The translations under genes and the position numbers were made by a program. Shown one piece after another: positions 16,525-27,244 of a DNA stretch of 64,000 nucleotides. The notes below the pieces were generated by a model. The model had not been told where the DNA came from. It was given only the letters and a program-made list of their open reading frames with translations, and made no database searches. The stretch's first letter is position 1. Every line of letters starts with the position of its first letter. The stretch comes from JACZQZ01 sp046756945 (GTDB lineage: Bacteria > Pseudomonadota > Alphaproteobacteria > Rhodospirillales > 2-02-FULL-58-16), in NCBI GenBank assembly GCA_046756945.1, contig JBHHXI010000001.1:16508-80507 (forward strand), in the 5' to 3' direction.

Positions 16525-17040
16525 TCACCAATCGTCGATCGTGGTGAACACGCCGACCCGCAGGTCCTTGGCCTCGTAGATGGAACGGCCGTCCACTTTC
16601 ATCAAGCCGTCGGCGATGCCGATCGAGAACTGCCGCTTGATCACCCGCCTGATGTCGATGTGATAGGTCACCTTTTTGGCCGTCGGATCCACCTGGCCGC
16701 TGAACTTCACCGCGCCGACGCCGAGCGCCCGGCCCCGGCCCGGCGCCTCGAGCCAGCCCAGAAAGAACCCGACCAGTTGCCACAGCGCGTCCACGCCAAG
16801 GCAACCGGGCATGACCGGGTCGGACTGAAAATGACACTTGAAAAACCACAAATCCGGCCTGACATCCAGTTCCGCCAGGATTTCCCCCTTGCCGTAATGT
16901 CCGCCGTTGTCGCTGATCCTGACGATCCGGTCGAACATCAAAAGGGGCGGCAGGGGCAACTGCGCGTTGCCCTGGCCGAACAATTTGCCCTGGGCGCATC
17001 GCAGGAGATCGTCGTACGAATAGCTGTTTTTCCTGCTCAA
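16525..17040 (-). CDS. fabA: 3-hydroxydecanoyl-[ACP] dehydratase/isomerase (FabA)
   Basis: A 171-residue hot-dog enzyme that dehydrates 3-hydroxydecanoyl-ACP and isomerises the product to cis-3, the branch point to unsaturated fatty acids. The catalytic His is in [15 protein letters not shown], and the Asp is in [12 protein letters not shown]. Family homology begins at [11 protein letters not shown], yet no ATG lies there. A TTG at 17040 gives the standard length, while an ATG at 17136 would add 32 unlike residues. TTG is chosen, but no clear ribosome site precedes it. First gene of fabABI. Confidence 0.93.
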   Translation of the reverse strand: MSRKNSYSYDDLLRCAQGKLFGQGNAQLPLPPLLMFDRIVRISDNGGHYGKGEILAELDVRPDLWFFKCHFQSDPVMPGCLGVDALWQLVGFFLGWLEAPGRGRALGVGAVKFSGQVDPTAKKVTYHIDIRRVIKRQFSIGIADGLMKVDGRSIYEAKDLRVGVFTTIDDW

Positions 17041-17403
17041 ACGCGTCGACCCAATGTGCGCATCGGGCCGCCACCGCCCGACCCGCGCGAAACCACGGAC
17101 CACGCCGGACACCGTTTCGCGGCCTCCAGCGCGCAAATTCCGGAGCGGACGCTTCGCGCTGCCGGAGCCAGGGCCCTGGCCTCACCCACCGAAACCGGCG
17201 CGCACGAAATTTGCCTTGGTTTCACAAGGCGTCATTGAGGCCCCCATGGCTTCGCTCCGGCGATTGCGCAATCCGCCGTACGGTCCCCTGCTGCGGCGTC
17301 TTCGGCCGCTCCTCATTAACACTATATATAGAGGATTTGGGAAAAGACGACTCGCGGCACGATTTCTCCACGATTTTGCGCCGCCGGCCCGGTGGAACCG
17401 GGG
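17041..17403. promoter_or_regulatory. fabA upstream region with spaced direct repeats
   Basis: No gene is seen here. CACGATTT occurs at 17358-17365 and again at 17369-17376, an 11-bp step that places both on one helix face. About 35 bp nearer fabA is TATATATAG (minus strand, around 17322-17330), a possible -10. The repeats therefore sit where a class II activator would bind. FabR- or FadR-like control is speculation. Confidence 0.4.
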
Positions 17404-17449
17404 GGAAAACAGGCGAAACGCCGGCCCGGTTTGCGGGCGGCATTTCGCC
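17404..17449 (-). terminator. Rho-independent terminator of pnp
   Basis: On the minus strand AGGCGAAATGCCG (17449-17437) pairs, with one mismatch, with CGGCGTTTCGCCT (17422-17410). The sequence then reads GTTTTCC. It begins 10 nt past the pnp stop. Confidence 0.75.
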
Positions 17450-17459
17450 TTGGACGCGG

Positions 17460-19607
17460 CTAGCGGGCCGCCCTGGCCGGCGCAACCTGGTCCGAGATGT
17501 CCTCGCCGGTTTCCTGGTCCACCGCCTTCATGGACAGCTTCACCTTGCCGCGGTCGTCGATGCCGATCAGCTTGACCTTGACCGTATCGCCGACGTTGAC
17601 CACGTCCGTCGTCTTGCCCACCCGCTTGGGCGCCAGTTCGCTGATGTGGACAAGGCCGTCCTTGCTGCCCATGAAATTGACGAATGCGCCGAAATCCACG
17701 GTTTTCACCACTTTTCCCGTATACAGCGCGCCGACCTCGGGCTCGGCGGTGATACTGCGGATCCATTCTATGGCGCTATCGGCGGCTTTCTGGTCGACCG
17801 CCGCCACCTTGACCGTGCCGTCGTCCTCGAGGTCGATCTTGGCACCGGTGACCTCGCAGATTTCGCGGATCATCTTGCCGCCCGGGCCTATGACCTCGCG
17901 GATCTTGTCCTTGTTGATGGTGATGACGGTGATCCGCGGGGCGTTGTCGCTGACCCGGTCGCGGGCGTTCTCGAGGGCCTTGCTCATCTCGTCGAGGATG
18001 TGCGCGCGCCCCTCGCGGGCCTGCTCCAGCGCCACGCTCATGATGTCTTCGGTGATGGACGTGATCTTGATGTCCATCTGCAGCGAGGTGATGCCCCGCT
18101 CCGTGCCGGCCACCTTGAAGTCCATATCCCCGAGGTGGTCCTCGTCGCCGAGGATGTCCGAAATGACGGCGACGCCGTCGTCCTCCTTGATCAGCCCCAT
18201 GGCGATACCGGCCACCGGCCGGGCCAGGGGAATGCCGGCGTCCATCATCGACAACGAGGCGCCGCAGACGGTGGCCATGGATGAGGACCCGTTGGATTCG
18301 GTGATCTCGGAGACCACCCGAATGGTGTAGGGGAAGTCCTCCTTGCTCGGCATCAGCGGGTGGACTGCCCGCCAGGCCAGCATGCCGTGTCCCACCTCGC
18401 GCCGGCTGGTGAAGCCGAAACGGCCGGCCTCGCCCACCGAATAGGGCGGGAAGTTGTAGTGGAGCATGAAGTGTTCGCGGTAGTCGAGGGCCAGGCCGTC
18501 GATGATCTGCTCGTCCTGGCCGGTGCCCAGGGTCGTCACCACGAGCGCCTGGGTCTCGCCCCGGGTAAAGAGCGCGCTGCCGTGGGTTCTGGGCAGCAGT
18601 CCCACCTCGGCGGCGATGGGGCGCACCGTGCGCGTGTCGCGCCCGTCGATACGCCGGCCGGTCTTGAGGATGTCGCGCCGCACGATGGTCTTCTCCAGCT
18701 CCTTGAAGATGCCGGGCAAGGTATCCTTGAGAAGCTCCTCGCCGACGGACCCGTCGTCCGTCAGCTCCGCGGTCACCCTTTCCTTCACCGCCGCCACCTT
18801 TTCCTGGCGGGTCAGTTTGTCGGTCTCGGCGTAGGCCTGGCGCAAATCCGCCTCGGCCTTCTCGGCCACGCGCTGGGCGAGGTCCTTGGCCCCCTCGGGC
18901 GCTTCGGGCAGTTCGCGGGGCTCCTTGGCGCAGGCTTCGGCAAGGTCGATGATCGCTTCGATCACCGGCTGAAACCCGCGGTGGCCGAACATCACCGCTC
19001 CCAGCATCACCTCTTCGGACAGCTCGCTGGCTTCCGATTCCACCATCAGCACGCCGTCGCGGGTGCCGGCGACCACCAGGTCCAGCGCGCTGCCGGTCAA
19101 TGCGTCGACCTCGGGGTTGAGCACATATTCGCCGTCGATGTAGCCGACGCGGCAGCCGGCGATGGGACCCATGAACGGAAGGCCCGAAAGGGTCAGCGCC
19201 GCCGACGTCCCGATCATGGCGACGATGTCGGGGTCGTTCTCCATGTCATGGGAAAGGACGGTGCAGATAACCTGGGTTTCGTTGCGGAAACCCTTGGCGA
19301 ACAGCGGCCGGATGGGCCGGTCGATCAGGCGCGAGGTGAGGGTTTCCTTTTGGCTGGGCCGGCCTTCGCGCTTGAAAAAGCCGCCCGGAATCTTGCCGGC
19401 GGCAAAGGTCTTCTCCTGATAATGTACGGCCAGCGGGAAGAAATCCAGACCAACCCGTGGCTTTGTTTCACCGACGACGGTGCATAGGACCCGGCTGTCG
19501 CCATAGGTCGCCATGACGGCGCCATCGGCCTGACGGGCGATCTTGCCGCTCTCCAGAACGAGCGTGCGCCCGCCCCACTCGATCTCCTTTCTGAACTCTT
19601 GAAACAT
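17460..19607 (-). CDS. pnp: Polynucleotide phosphorylase
   Basis: A 715-residue 3'-5' exoribonuclease that uses phosphate to release nucleoside diphosphates; a core part of RNA decay. Two RNase PH domains flank an alpha-helical linker. The first has [21 protein letters not shown] split by standard motifs, the second has [11 protein letters not shown] and [12 protein letters not shown] (about 430-441). A KH domain ([14 protein letters not shown], about 564-577) and an S1 domain ([14 protein letters not shown] onward) follow. ATG 19607 starts [13 protein letters not shown]. It is downstream of rpsO, the standard pairing, with 268 nt between them. Confidence 0.97.
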   Translation of the reverse strand: MFQEFRKEIEWGGRTLVLESGKIARQADGAVMATYGDSRVLCTVVGETKPRVGLDFFPLAVHYQEKTFAAGKIPGGFFKREGRPSQKETLTSRLIDRPIRPLFAKGFRNETQVICTVLSHDMENDPDIVAMIGTSAALTLSGLPFMGPIAGCRVGYIDGEYVLNPEVDALTGSALDLVVAGTRDGVLMVESEASELSEEVMLGAVMFGHRGFQPVIEAIIDLAEACAKEPRELPEAPEGAKDLAQRVAEKAEADLRQAYAETDKLTRQEKVAAVKERVTAELTDDGSVGEELLKDTLPGIFKELEKTIVRRDILKTGRRIDGRDTRTVRPIAAEVGLLPRTHGSALFTRGETQALVVTTLGTGQDEQIIDGLALDYREHFMLHYNFPPYSVGEAGRFGFTSRREVGHGMLAWRAVHPLMPSKEDFPYTIRVVSEITESNGSSSMATVCGASLSMMDAGIPLARPVAGIAMGLIKEDDGVAVISDILGDEDHLGDMDFKVAGTERGITSLQMDIKITSITEDIMSVALEQAREGRAHILDEMSKALENARDRVSDNAPRITVITINKDKIREVIGPGGKMIREICEVTGAKIDLEDDGTVKVAAVDQKAADSAIEWIRSITAEPEVGALYTGKVVKTVDFGAFVNFMGSKDGLVHISELAPKRVGKTTDVVNVGDTVKVKLIGIDDRGKVKLSMKAVDQETGEDISDQVAPARAAR

Positions 19608-19875
19608 CTTCTCTTCTACCTCTTCCTACCGCAGGCGCCGGCTCTGCCGCAGGTGCGGTCGCCGATCGCCTCGTCTGTGTGCCCGCCCGGGACCGCCGGG
19701 ATGGCGTCCTTCGGGGGCAGGTATTTGTGAACGGACTGGAGCGACGGCCGCGGGCATAACGGTCCCGCGATTATCATCGTGGCCGTCGCTTTCCTCCGGT
19801 GAACGCGGCGACCCGTTCCCGGGCCACAGCCGCGCTGGCGCCGATGGACACGAATTCGCATCCCGGCGCGGTTCA
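19608..19875. other. rpsO-pnp spacer with RNA-structure potential
   Basis: This 268-nt leader between rpsO and pnp has no gene. It is rich in short inverted repeats. In enterobacteria the same interval carries the RNase III-cut hairpin through which PNPase controls itself; whether that applies here cannot be told by eye. Confidence 0.4.
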
Positions 19876-20145
19876 TTATCGGCGCAATCCCAGGCGCCGT
19901 ATCAGTTCCTCGTAGCGCTTGGCTTCCTTCCTTTTCACATAGTCGAGCAGGCGCCGGCGCTGTCCCACCATGCGCAGCAGGCCACGGCGGGAATGGTTGT
20001 CCTTCTTGTGGGTCTTCAGGTGTTCGGTGAGGTTGCCGATGCGCTCGCTCAAGATGGCCACCTGAACGTCCGGCGAGCCGGTGTCGTCATTGTTGGTGGC
20101 GAACTCCTTGATGAGCGCCTGTTTTCGCTCCGCGGTAATCGACAT
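19876..20145 (-). CDS. rpsO: 30S ribosomal protein S15
   Basis: An 89-residue small-subunit protein that binds the 16S rRNA central domain early in assembly. It reads [18 protein letters not shown] and then [26 protein letters not shown] and [19 protein letters not shown], the complete family pattern. Length equals the family norm. It starts 16 nt after the truB stop, in the long rimP-to-pnp run. Confidence 0.98.
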   Translation of the reverse strand: MSITAERKQALIKEFATNNDDTGSPDVQVAILSERIGNLTEHLKTHKKDNHSRRGLLRMVGQRRRLLDYVKRKEAKRYEELIRRLGLRR

Positions 20146-20161
20146 CCAATACTCCGTTTCT

Positions 20162-21088
20162 TCACAGGTTGAGCACGCGCACCGGGCGAATTTCGGCTCC
20201 GGTTATCCGCGCCAACGCCACCGGCTTGCCCTCGGCCTTGGCGCAAACGATGGCGCCTTGGGTGATGTGTTTGAGGGGTGTCCGGCTTGCCACCGCCAAC
20301 ACGGAAATGGGCTGGCCGCATTGCAAGCGCCGCGCTTCCGCTTCCGTCAGGGCCATCGCCGGGATGTCGGCCAGCGCGGTCTCGACGGGAAGCAGGTAGT
20401 CCGAGAGCGGCGCACTATGCCCCAGCGCGACGAGATTATCCAGGGAAATCGCCTGCTCTTCGCTAAAGGGCCCTACGGACGTGCGGCGCAGCGCCGTAAT
20501 GTGCCCGACCGTACCCAGCGCCAGCGCCAGGTCGCGCCCCAGGCTGCGCATGTAGCTGCCTTTTCCGGCGGTGACCTCGAATTCGGCATGGTCGGCGTCG
20601 GCCTGGCCGAGCAGTTCGAAATGATCGATGCGCACGCGCCTGGGCTCCAGCCGTACCGGCTCGTCGGCGCGGGCCAGCGCATAGGCGCGCCGCCCACCCA
20701 CCTTGACCGCGGAAAATATGGGCGGCACCTGGTCGATGTCGCCGGTGAAATCGGGGAGCGCCTTCAGGATATCATCCGCGGTGGGGCGGACGGCGCTTTG
20801 CGCCGTCACCTCGCCCTCGGCGTCGTCCGTGGACCGTGATTCGCCCCAGCGGACGGTAAAGCGATAGACCTTGGCGCCGCTGACGGCATAGGAGACGGTC
20901 TTGGTGGCCTCGCCCAGGGCCACGGGAAGAACGCCGGTGGCCTGGGGATCCAGGGTGCCGCCGTGCCCGGCCTTGGCGGCGCCGGTGAGGGCGCGCACCT
21001 TGCCGACGACGGCGCTGGACGTGATGCCCACCGGCTTGTCGATGACCAGCCAGCCGTGGATCGGCTTGCCGCCCCGCCTACGCCCCAT
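20162..21088 (-). CDS. truB: tRNA pseudouridine-55 synthase
   Basis: A 308-residue enzyme that isomerises U55 in the T-loop of tRNAs. The nucleophile is the Asp in [15 protein letters not shown] (about 43-57); KPVGITSS and [13 protein letters not shown] are also conserved. The C-terminal part has a PUA-like region with [16 protein letters not shown]. The start ATG 21088 overlaps the end of rbfA by 11 nt, and upstream in-frame residues do not resemble TruB. Part of the infB-rbfA-truB-rpsO block. Confidence 0.95.
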   Translation of the reverse strand: MGRRRGGKPIHGWLVIDKPVGITSSAVVGKVRALTGAAKAGHGGTLDPQATGVLPVALGEATKTVSYAVSGAKVYRFTVRWGESRSTDDAEGEVTAQSAVRPTADDILKALPDFTGDIDQVPPIFSAVKVGGRRAYALARADEPVRLEPRRVRIDHFELLGQADADHAEFEVTAGKGSYMRSLGRDLALALGTVGHITALRRTSVGPFSEEQAISLDNLVALGHSAPLSDYLLPVETALADIPAMALTEAEARRLQCGQPISVLAVASRTPLKHITQGAIVCAKAEGKPVALARITGAEIRPVRVLNL

Positions 21089-21497
21089 GGGGGTCCTCGT
21101 CCTCGGCCCGATCCTCCCCCAGGTCGCGGGAGACCGCCGGATCGCGCAACAGGGCGTCGATGCGGCGCGCCTCGTCAAACGACGGGTCGGCGCGAAACGT
21201 GATATCGGGAACGAACTTCAGCCTGACGGCGTTCGCCACCTGGCGGCGCAGAAAAGGCCGCGCCCGGGTGAGCCCGCTGACGACGGCCCCGGTTTCGCCG
21301 CCGCCCAGGGGAAAGACGAACACGGTGGCTTTGCGGAGATCCGGGCTTACCCGCACTTCGGTGACGGTGACGGATACGCCCTTGAGGTCGGGATCGCGTA
21401 CCTCGCCGCGTTCCAGGATCCACGCCAGGGCGTGGCGCAACTCTTCGCCAACCCGCAACTGGCGCTGGCTGGGACCCCTATCCTCCCGTCTGTCCAT
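21078..21497 (-). CDS. rbfA: Ribosome-binding factor A
   Basis: A 139-residue KH-fold protein that matures the 16S rRNA 5' end and aids cold growth. It opens with RQLRVGEELRHALAWIL; later parts are SVTVTEVRVSPDLRKATVFV and NAVRLKFVPDITFRADPSFD split by the usual loops. The C-terminus has an acidic tail typical of alphaproteobacterial RbfA. ATG 21497 follows infB by 88 nt. It overlaps truB by 11 nt. Confidence 0.94.
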   Translation of the reverse strand: MDRREDRGPSQRQLRVGEELRHALAWILERGEVRDPDLKGVSVTVTEVRVSPDLRKATVFVFPLGGGETGAVVSGLTRARPFLRRQVANAVRLKFVPDITFRADPSFDEARRIDALLRDPAVSRDLGEDRAEDEDPHGA

Positions 21498-21585
21498 GGT
21501 ACCCTCGATCAACGCGCACCCCGCCGCTGTATCCCTTTGGCGGACGAAACGCGAAATCGTGCAAGTAAGTACCAGACGCCCCGGC

Positions 21586-24201
21586 TCACAGTTCCCGGGG
21601 CACCTCTTCGATTTCGAAACACTCGATGGTGTCGCCGACCTGGATGTCCTGGTAGTTTTCGAAGGCCATGCCGCAGTCAAGGCCTTCCTTGACTTCCTTG
21701 ACGTCGTCCTTGAAGCGCTTGAGCTGACCCAGGCTGCCATCGTGGATGACCACCAGGTCGCGCAGCAGCCGCACCCGCGCCCCGCGGCGGACGACGCCCT
21801 CGGTCACCATGCAGCCGGCCACCTTGCCCACCTTGGAAACGTTGAACACCTCGCGGATCTCGGCTTCGCCCAGCGTACGTTCGCGGATGGCCGGCTCCAG
21901 CATGCCCGACAACATCTTTTTCAGGTCGTCCGTCACGTCGTAGATAATGGAGTAGTAGCGGATTTCCACGTTGTCGCGTTTGGCCATCCCGCGGGCCTGG
22001 GCATCCGCGCGCACGTTGAAACCGACGATCAAGGCCCCCGACGCCCGCGCCAGCGTCACATCCGATTCGTTGATGCCGCCGACGCCTGAGTGCAGCACAC
22101 CCGCCTGCACCTCGCTCGTGCCCAACTTGTCTATGGCGCCGCGGATGGCCTCCACGGAGCCGTCGGCGTCGGCCTTGATCACCACCGGCAATTCCTTGGC
22201 TGTACCTTCCTCGGCCTGGGCAAACATCTGTTCCACGGACCACCGCGTGGTGGCGGCCACCTTGGCGTCCCGATCCCGGCGCCGGCGGAATTCGGTGATC
22301 TCCCGGGCCCGGGCTTCGCTGTCGACGGCGTTGACATCGTCGCCGGCCGCCGGGGTGCCGCCCAGGCCCAGAACTTCTACCGGCACGGTGGGCCCGGCTT
22401 CTTCTATGGTGTCCCCGCGGGCGTCAATGAGGGCGCGCACGTGGCCCCACGCGCCGCCGGCGACGAAGATGTCGCCCACCTTCAGTGTTCCACGCTGGAC
22501 CAGGACGGTGGCCAATGATCCCCGGCCGCTTTCCATCCTGGCTTCCACGACCACGCCTTCCGCCAGCCGGTCGGGGTTGGCCTTGAGGTCCAGGAGTTCG
22601 GCCTGCAGCAGGATGGCCTCCTCCAGCTTGTCCAGGTTGGTCCGTTCCTTGGCCGAGACCTCCACGCACAGGATATCGCCACCCATATCCTCGACCACCA
22701 TGTCGTGTTGCAGCAGGTCCGTCCGCACGCGGCCGGGATCGGCGCCGGGCTTGTCGATCTTGTTTATGGCCACGATCATGGGCACTTCCGCCGCCCGGGC
22801 GTGGTTCATGGCCTCGACGGTCTGGGGCATGATGCCGTCGTCGGCGGCCACCACCAGGACCACGATGTCGGTCACCTTGGCGCCCCGGGCGCGCATTTCG
22901 GTGAAGGCCGCATGGCCCGGCGTGTCGATAAAGGTGATCGTCGCCCCGGACTTGAGAGTCACCTGGTAGGCACCGATGTGCTGGGTGATGCCGCCCGCCT
23001 CATGAGCCGCCACGTCGGTTTCGCGCAACGCATCGAGAAGCAGGGTCTTGCCGTGGTCGACGTGCCCCATCACGGTCACCACCGGCGCCCGGGGAACGAG
23101 GTTGGCCTCGTCGTCGACGTCGCCCTTGAGGCCGATCTCCACGTCGGCGTCGGCGACGCGCTTGATTTTGTGGCCGAATTCGCTGACCACCAGTTCCGCC
23201 GTGTCGGCGTCGATGGTTTGCGACATGGATACCATGACATCCATTTTCATCAACGCCTTGACGACGTCCGTGCCGCGCTCGGCCATGCGGTTGGCCAGCT
23301 CCTGCACGGTGATGGTTTCGGGTATGACCACGTCGCGGATTATCTTTTTCTCTTCCGTCCGGCTTTGTTGCAGCCTTTGCTTCTCCCAGGCGCGCCTGGC
23401 CGAGGCCAGGCTGCGGACGCGCTCTTCGCGCTCACCGGTGACCTCGTCAATGCGGACGCGTCCGGACCGGCGGCGCGCCTCGTGACGGCGCGGGGCCAGG
23501 GTTGGACGGCGGGCGTCGGACCGGAAGGACCGTTTCCCGCCGCCGCGTCGCTCGGCATCTCCTTCGGTTTCTTCCCGGGCCACCAATTTCGCCGCGGCGG
23601 CCGACGCCGCGGCCTTGGCCTGCTCTTCGCGGCGGTGGGCCTCCTCGTCGGCCTTTTTGCGGGCTTCCTCCTCGGCCCCGCGGGCCGTCTCTTCGGTATC
23701 GGCTTCCTTGCCCACGACCTTTTCGGCCTCGCCGCCGGCTTCCGTGGTCCCGTCCGGCGCCGACGGGCGCTGCGCCGCGCCGGGAAAATCCGCGAACGGC
23801 GGGAATGGGGTTTGCTCCCGGGTCCCCACCTGCGATTTGCGGGAGTCCTCGAGGGCACGGGCGCGGGCGGCTTTTTCCTCGGTGGTCAGGCTGACCGCCG
23901 CTCCCTGGCGGGGGGAGCCGTCCGCCTCCGTCCTTTCGCCGCCAGCGGGGGGAAACGCTGTCGCGGCGGCATCCTCGGCGCCTGGGGCTCCCTCCTTGAC
24001 CTCCGCCATGGAGCCGCCGGCATCGGGGGCATAGGTGCGCTTCTTGCGGACCTCGACCGCCACCATCTTGGAGCGCCCATGGGAAAAGCTTTGCCGGACC
24101 TGACCGGATTCGACGGTCTTGCGGATCTCCAGCTTTCCGGGCCGCGACAGGCCCAGCCGCCTTTTCCCTTTTTGCTCTTTCTGTTCTTCGATGTCGGTCA
24201 T
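21586..24201 (-). CDS. infB: Translation initiation factor IF-2
   Basis: An 871-residue GTPase that places initiator tRNA on the 30S subunit and promotes subunit joining. The long charged N-terminal region (about 1-290) is rich in Glu, Lys, Ala and Arg. The G domain has GHVDHGKT (G1), DTPGH (G3) and NKIDKP (G4). Domains II to IV follow, ending with EVPREL. It is preceded by ylxR and followed by rbfA. ATG 24201 begins [15 protein letters not shown], in line with alphaproteobacterial IF-2. Confidence 0.97.
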   Translation of the reverse strand: MTDIEEQKEQKGKRRLGLSRPGKLEIRKTVESGQVRQSFSHGRSKMVAVEVRKKRTYAPDAGGSMAEVKEGAPGAEDAAATAFPPAGGERTEADGSPRQGAAVSLTTEEKAARARALEDSRKSQVGTREQTPFPPFADFPGAAQRPSAPDGTTEAGGEAEKVVGKEADTEETARGAEEEARKKADEEAHRREEQAKAAASAAAAKLVAREETEGDAERRGGGKRSFRSDARRPTLAPRRHEARRRSGRVRIDEVTGEREERVRSLASARRAWEKQRLQQSRTEEKKIIRDVVIPETITVQELANRMAERGTDVVKALMKMDVMVSMSQTIDADTAELVVSEFGHKIKRVADADVEIGLKGDVDDEANLVPRAPVVTVMGHVDHGKTLLLDALRETDVAAHEAGGITQHIGAYQVTLKSGATITFIDTPGHAAFTEMRARGAKVTDIVVLVVAADDGIMPQTVEAMNHARAAEVPMIVAINKIDKPGADPGRVRTDLLQHDMVVEDMGGDILCVEVSAKERTNLDKLEEAILLQAELLDLKANPDRLAEGVVVEARMESGRGSLATVLVQRGTLKVGDIFVAGGAWGHVRALIDARGDTIEEAGPTVPVEVLGLGGTPAAGDDVNAVDSEARAREITEFRRRRDRDAKVAATTRWSVEQMFAQAEEGTAKELPVVIKADADGSVEAIRGAIDKLGTSEVQAGVLHSGVGGINESDVTLARASGALIVGFNVRADAQARGMAKRDNVEIRYYSIIYDVTDDLKKMLSGMLEPAIRERTLGEAEIREVFNVSKVGKVAGCMVTEGVVRRGARVRLLRDLVVIHDGSLGQLKRFKDDVKEVKEGLDCGMAFENYQDIQVGDTIECFEIEEVPREL

Positions 24202-24228
24202 GTCAGTCCGCTCAAAATCCGGCCCGCT

Positions 24229-24951
24229 TCAGGCCGTGCCGTCCTCGCGCCGGAAACCCGCCAGGCGCGCCGCATCGCCGAGCAGGCTCTCGGCCAGCCG
24301 TCCCGGCGCCAGGACCAGGTGTACGACGCCTTGCCGTCCCAGCGCGCTGCCCAGTTCGGCGCCGCTGAACAGGTCCACCAGCGGCAACCCGGGCGCCAGC
24401 GCCCGCATCCCGGCGCGTCCGCCGGGCGCGCCGTCGGCGGCGGCGACCAGCACCGCCCCCCGTCCCGCGCGCAGCCACGCCCGCGCCTTTTCCGATCCGG
24501 CCACGGCCTGCCCGGCGCGGCGCGCCAGCCCGATGCGCTCGAGACAGCGGCGTGTCAAAAGCCGTTCCACCCGGTCGGCAAGATCGGCCGGAACGGCGAC
24601 GCGCGACCGCGCCGCCTTGGCGAAAAGGTTCTTGGCGCAGGCTGTATTTACCATATCCCTTTGTGCGCTCAACCAAATACCCCGCCCCGGAAGGCGTCCT
24701 TCCACGTCCGGGGCCACTTCCCGGCCGGGTCCGACAACGAAGCGCACCATCTCCTCTTTCCGGCGCACCGCACCGCTGACAATGCACCGCCTGAAGGGAC
24801 CACGACGCCCCTGGTGTGTGTCGGTCCGCGTGCCGTCGACCTGTGGCCGGGCCTGCGCCGCCGCATTCCTCTTATCCGTCTTTCGGTTCCTTCCCGCCGT
24901 CGGGCGCCTGGGTGTCCGCGGACGCCGTATCTTCCGCCGCCGCCGCGCCAT
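24229..24951 (-). CDS. YlxR/L7Ae-type RNA-binding protein, start uncertain
   Basis: The conserved body is about 200 residues. It has an N-terminal YlxR (DUF448) domain with [20 protein letters not shown] and [11 protein letters not shown], then an L7Ae-like domain with [17 protein letters not shown]. It is found between nusA and infB in most alphaproteobacteria. No ATG, GTG or TTG lies in frame between the nusA stop and the YlxR domain. The first usable start is ATG 24951, inside nusA, which would add a very basic 30-residue tail and an 80-nt overlap. A lost start or a frameshift near 24866 is the alternative. Confidence 0.8.
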   Translation of the reverse strand: MARRRRKIRRPRTPRRPTAGRNRKTDKRNAAAQARPQVDGTRTDTHQGRRGPFRRCIVSGAVRRKEEMVRFVVGPGREVAPDVEGRLPGRGIWLSAQRDMVNTACAKNLFAKAARSRVAVPADLADRVERLLTRRCLERIGLARRAGQAVAGSEKARAWLRAGRGAVLVAAADGAPGGRAGMRALAPGLPLVDLFSGAELGSALGRQGVVHLVLAPGRLAESLLGDAARLAGFRREDGTA

Positions 24952-26515
24952 CCTCTGCGCCGGATTCGCCCGCGTCGTCTTCGCCGGCGGCGTCTTCGTC
25001 GGCGAACCAGTGGGCGCGGGCGGCCATGATAATCGCGTTGGCCGCCTCTTCCCCGAGCGTGCCGGCGGGTGCGATTTCCCGCAACTCGTCGCCGGCAAGA
25101 TCGGCCAGATCGTCGCGCGTCTTGACCCCGTGTTCGCCAAGGGCGACCAGCAGGGCCGGCGTCACCCCGTCGACCTCGGCCAGATCATCGCTGACGCCCA
25201 GTTCCTTGCGGCGCCGGGCCAGTTCCTCGTCCCTGACGGCGAGAAAGCTCCGCGCGCGCTCTTGCAGTTCCTTGGCCGTGTCCTCGCCGAAGCCCTCGAT
25301 TTCGGCCAGGTCGCTCAGGGGCACGAACGCCACCTCCTCGACCGTGGCGAAGCCCTCGGTGACCAACAGATGCGCGATCACGTCCTCGACGTCCAGGGCG
25401 TCGACGAACATTTGCGAATGGTTGCGGAATTCCTCGCTGCGGCGCTCCGATTCCTCGGCCTCGGTGAGGATATCGATGTCCCAGCCGGACAGCTGGGAGG
25501 CCAGGCGGACGTTCTGGCCGCGCCGTCCGATGGCAAGACTGAGTTGGTCGTCCGGGACCACGACTTCGATGCGGTTGGCTTCCTCGTCGAGGACCACCTT
25601 GGCCACCTCGGCGGGGGCGAGCGCGTTGACGATGAAGGTGGCGGGGTCGGGCGACCACTGGATGATGTCGATCTTCTCGCCCTGGAGTTCCCCGACCACG
25701 GCCTGGACGCGGGAGCCGCGCATACCGATGCAGGGGCCGACCGGGTCGATGCTGGAATCGTGGGAGACGACCGCGATCTTGGCGCGCGAGCCCGCGTCCC
25801 GGGCCACCGACATGATCTCGATGATGTTGTCGTAAATTTCCGGCACTTCCTGGGCGAACAGCTTGGCCATGAACTGGGGATGGGTGCGCGACAGGAAGAT
25901 CTGCGGGCCGCGTGGCTCCTCGCGCACGTCCATGATGTAGGCGCGCACCCGGTCGCCGGTGGAATAGTGCTCGCGCGGGATGCACTCGTCGCGGCGCAAG
26001 AGCGCTTCCGCACGGCTCAAATCGACGATCACGTTACCGAATTCGATGCGCTTGACCAGGCCGTTGACGACCTCGCCGATGCGGTCCTTGTACTCTTCGT
26101 GCTGGCGTTTTCGCTCGGCTTCGCGCACCTTCTGCACGATCACCTGCTTGGCCGTCTGGGCGGCGATGCGGCCGAAGTCGATGGGCGGCAACGGATCGAC
26201 CAGGAAATCGCCGATCTCCGCGTCCGGCTTGGTCTTGCGCGCCGATTCCAGGTCCGTCTGGGTGACCTCGTTCTCCACCTCCTCCGCCACCTCGACGTAG
26301 CGCGCCAGCGCGATCTCGCCGGACGTGCGGTCGATGGTGGCGCGGATATCGTGCTCGTGTCCGTATTTCGAGCGCCCGGCCTTTTGAATCGCCTGCTCCA
26401 TGGCTTCGAGAACCTCTTCGCGCTCGATTCCCTTGTCGCGGGCGACGGTTTCGGCCACCTGCAGCAGTTCAGGGCGCGCGCGAACGGCCTCGGAATCCAG
26501 GTTGGTTTCGATCAT
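24872..26515 (-). CDS. nusA: Transcription termination/antitermination factor NusA
   Basis: A 547-residue RNA polymerase partner in pausing, termination and antitermination. The N-terminal polymerase-binding domain (about 1-130) is followed by S1 (about 135-200), then two KH domains with [15 protein letters not shown] and [13 protein letters not shown]. Two helix-hairpin repeats near 365-500 carry the C-terminal part. The last 45 residues are an acidic, Ala-rich tail that overlaps the possible YlxR start. Its ATG overlaps the rimP stop by 4 nt. Confidence 0.96.
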   Translation of the reverse strand: MIETNLDSEAVRARPELLQVAETVARDKGIEREEVLEAMEQAIQKAGRSKYGHEHDIRATIDRTSGEIALARYVEVAEEVENEVTQTDLESARKTKPDAEIGDFLVDPLPPIDFGRIAAQTAKQVIVQKVREAERKRQHEEYKDRIGEVVNGLVKRIEFGNVIVDLSRAEALLRRDECIPREHYSTGDRVRAYIMDVREEPRGPQIFLSRTHPQFMAKLFAQEVPEIYDNIIEIMSVARDAGSRAKIAVVSHDSSIDPVGPCIGMRGSRVQAVVGELQGEKIDIIQWSPDPATFIVNALAPAEVAKVVLDEEANRIEVVVPDDQLSLAIGRRGQNVRLASQLSGWDIDILTEAEESERRSEEFRNHSQMFVDALDVEDVIAHLLVTEGFATVEEVAFVPLSDLAEIEGFGEDTAKELQERARSFLAVRDEELARRRKELGVSDDLAEVDGVTPALLVALGEHGVKTRDDLADLAGDELREIAPAGTLGEEAANAIIMAARAHWFADEDAAGEDDAGESGAEDGAAAAEDTASADTQAPDGGKEPKDG

Positions 26516-27003
26516 GGTCCTTTCCGTTTCTCCGATGCCGCAAGCAGCTCGTCGGTGAGCAGCAGTTTCGCCCGCCCGATGTCCGCATACGGCAGATCCA
26601 CCGTGGCGCCTTCCACCTGGATCCGCACCACCTGGCCGGCGACACCGATCAGCCGGCCGCGGAAGCGGCGGCGCCCGCCGACCGGACGCGTCGTCTCCAC
26701 CCTGGCCTCGAACCCGGCGAAGCGCTCGAAGTCACCGAGACGCGACAACGGGCGGTCGATGCCGGGCGAACTCACCTCGAGGGTGAAGGCCCCGGCGATG
26801 GGGTCCTCCACCTCAAGCACGGCGGCGATGGCGCGGCTGATATCGGCGCAGTCGTCCACCGTCATCGCCTCGCCCTCCCGGCGTTCGGCCATGACCTGCA
26901 GCCGTCGCCTCTGCCGGCCCGAAATATGCACCCGCACGACGGTGAAACCCAGAGCCTCCACCGTGGGCGTGATGAGTCGCTCGATGCGGCCACACAAATC
27001 CAT
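26512..27003 (-). CDS. rimP: Ribosome maturation factor RimP
   Basis: A 163-residue factor for 30S maturation. MDLCGRIERLITPTVEALGF opens the first domain, with EVSSPGIDRPLSR near residues 77-89; the C-terminal Sm-like domain has the GRLIGVAGQVVRIQ strand pair. ATG 27003 is preferred because homologs start there; an upstream ATG at 27057 would add 18 residues encoded by a 16-nt tandem repeat. It is first in the rimP-nusA-ylxR-infB operon, and its stop overlaps the nusA start in ATGA. Confidence 0.93.
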   Translation of the reverse strand: MDLCGRIERLITPTVEALGFTVVRVHISGRQRRRLQVMAERREGEAMTVDDCADISRAIAAVLEVEDPIAGAFTLEVSSPGIDRPLSRLGDFERFAGFEARVETTRPVGGRRRFRGRLIGVAGQVVRIQVEGATVDLPYADIGRAKLLLTDELLAASEKRKGP

Positions 27004-27012
27004 CCCGGCGAC

Positions 27013-27044
27013 CCCGTCCTTCGCTGAGCCCGTCCTTGGCTGAG
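27013..27044 (+). repeat. 16-bp tandem duplication before rimP
   Basis: CCCGTCCTTCGCTGAG (27013-27028) is followed directly by CCCGTCCTTGGCTGAG (27029-27044), one base different. Because 16 is not a multiple of three, the repeat would not keep a frame. This supports the rimP start at 27003 rather than 27057. Confidence 0.8.
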
Positions 27045-27244
27045 CCCGAGCCGCCATGACAAACGGCCCAAAAACAAAGAGCGGGCCTGAGGCCCACCCT
27101 TATAAGACCCGCACGCAGCTTCGGGTCCATGGGACCAATTCGTTATTATTCGTAGGCACATATATACCCTGTGGCGTTTCGAACACAAGGGTTTTCGCAC
27201 CGAAACCGGCGCTTCCCGCGGCGCGGACGGGGCGCCCGTGCACC

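Noticed and set aside
17041..17136. fabA read as frameshifted because of its odd N-terminus
   Set aside because: A TTG at 17040 gives the standard 171-residue length with complete family motifs, so no frameshift is needed.
18361..18440. PNPase has Met in GHGML where some have Lys or Arg
   Set aside because: This position varies among PNPases (Lys, Arg, Ala, Ser), so it is not evidence of lost function.
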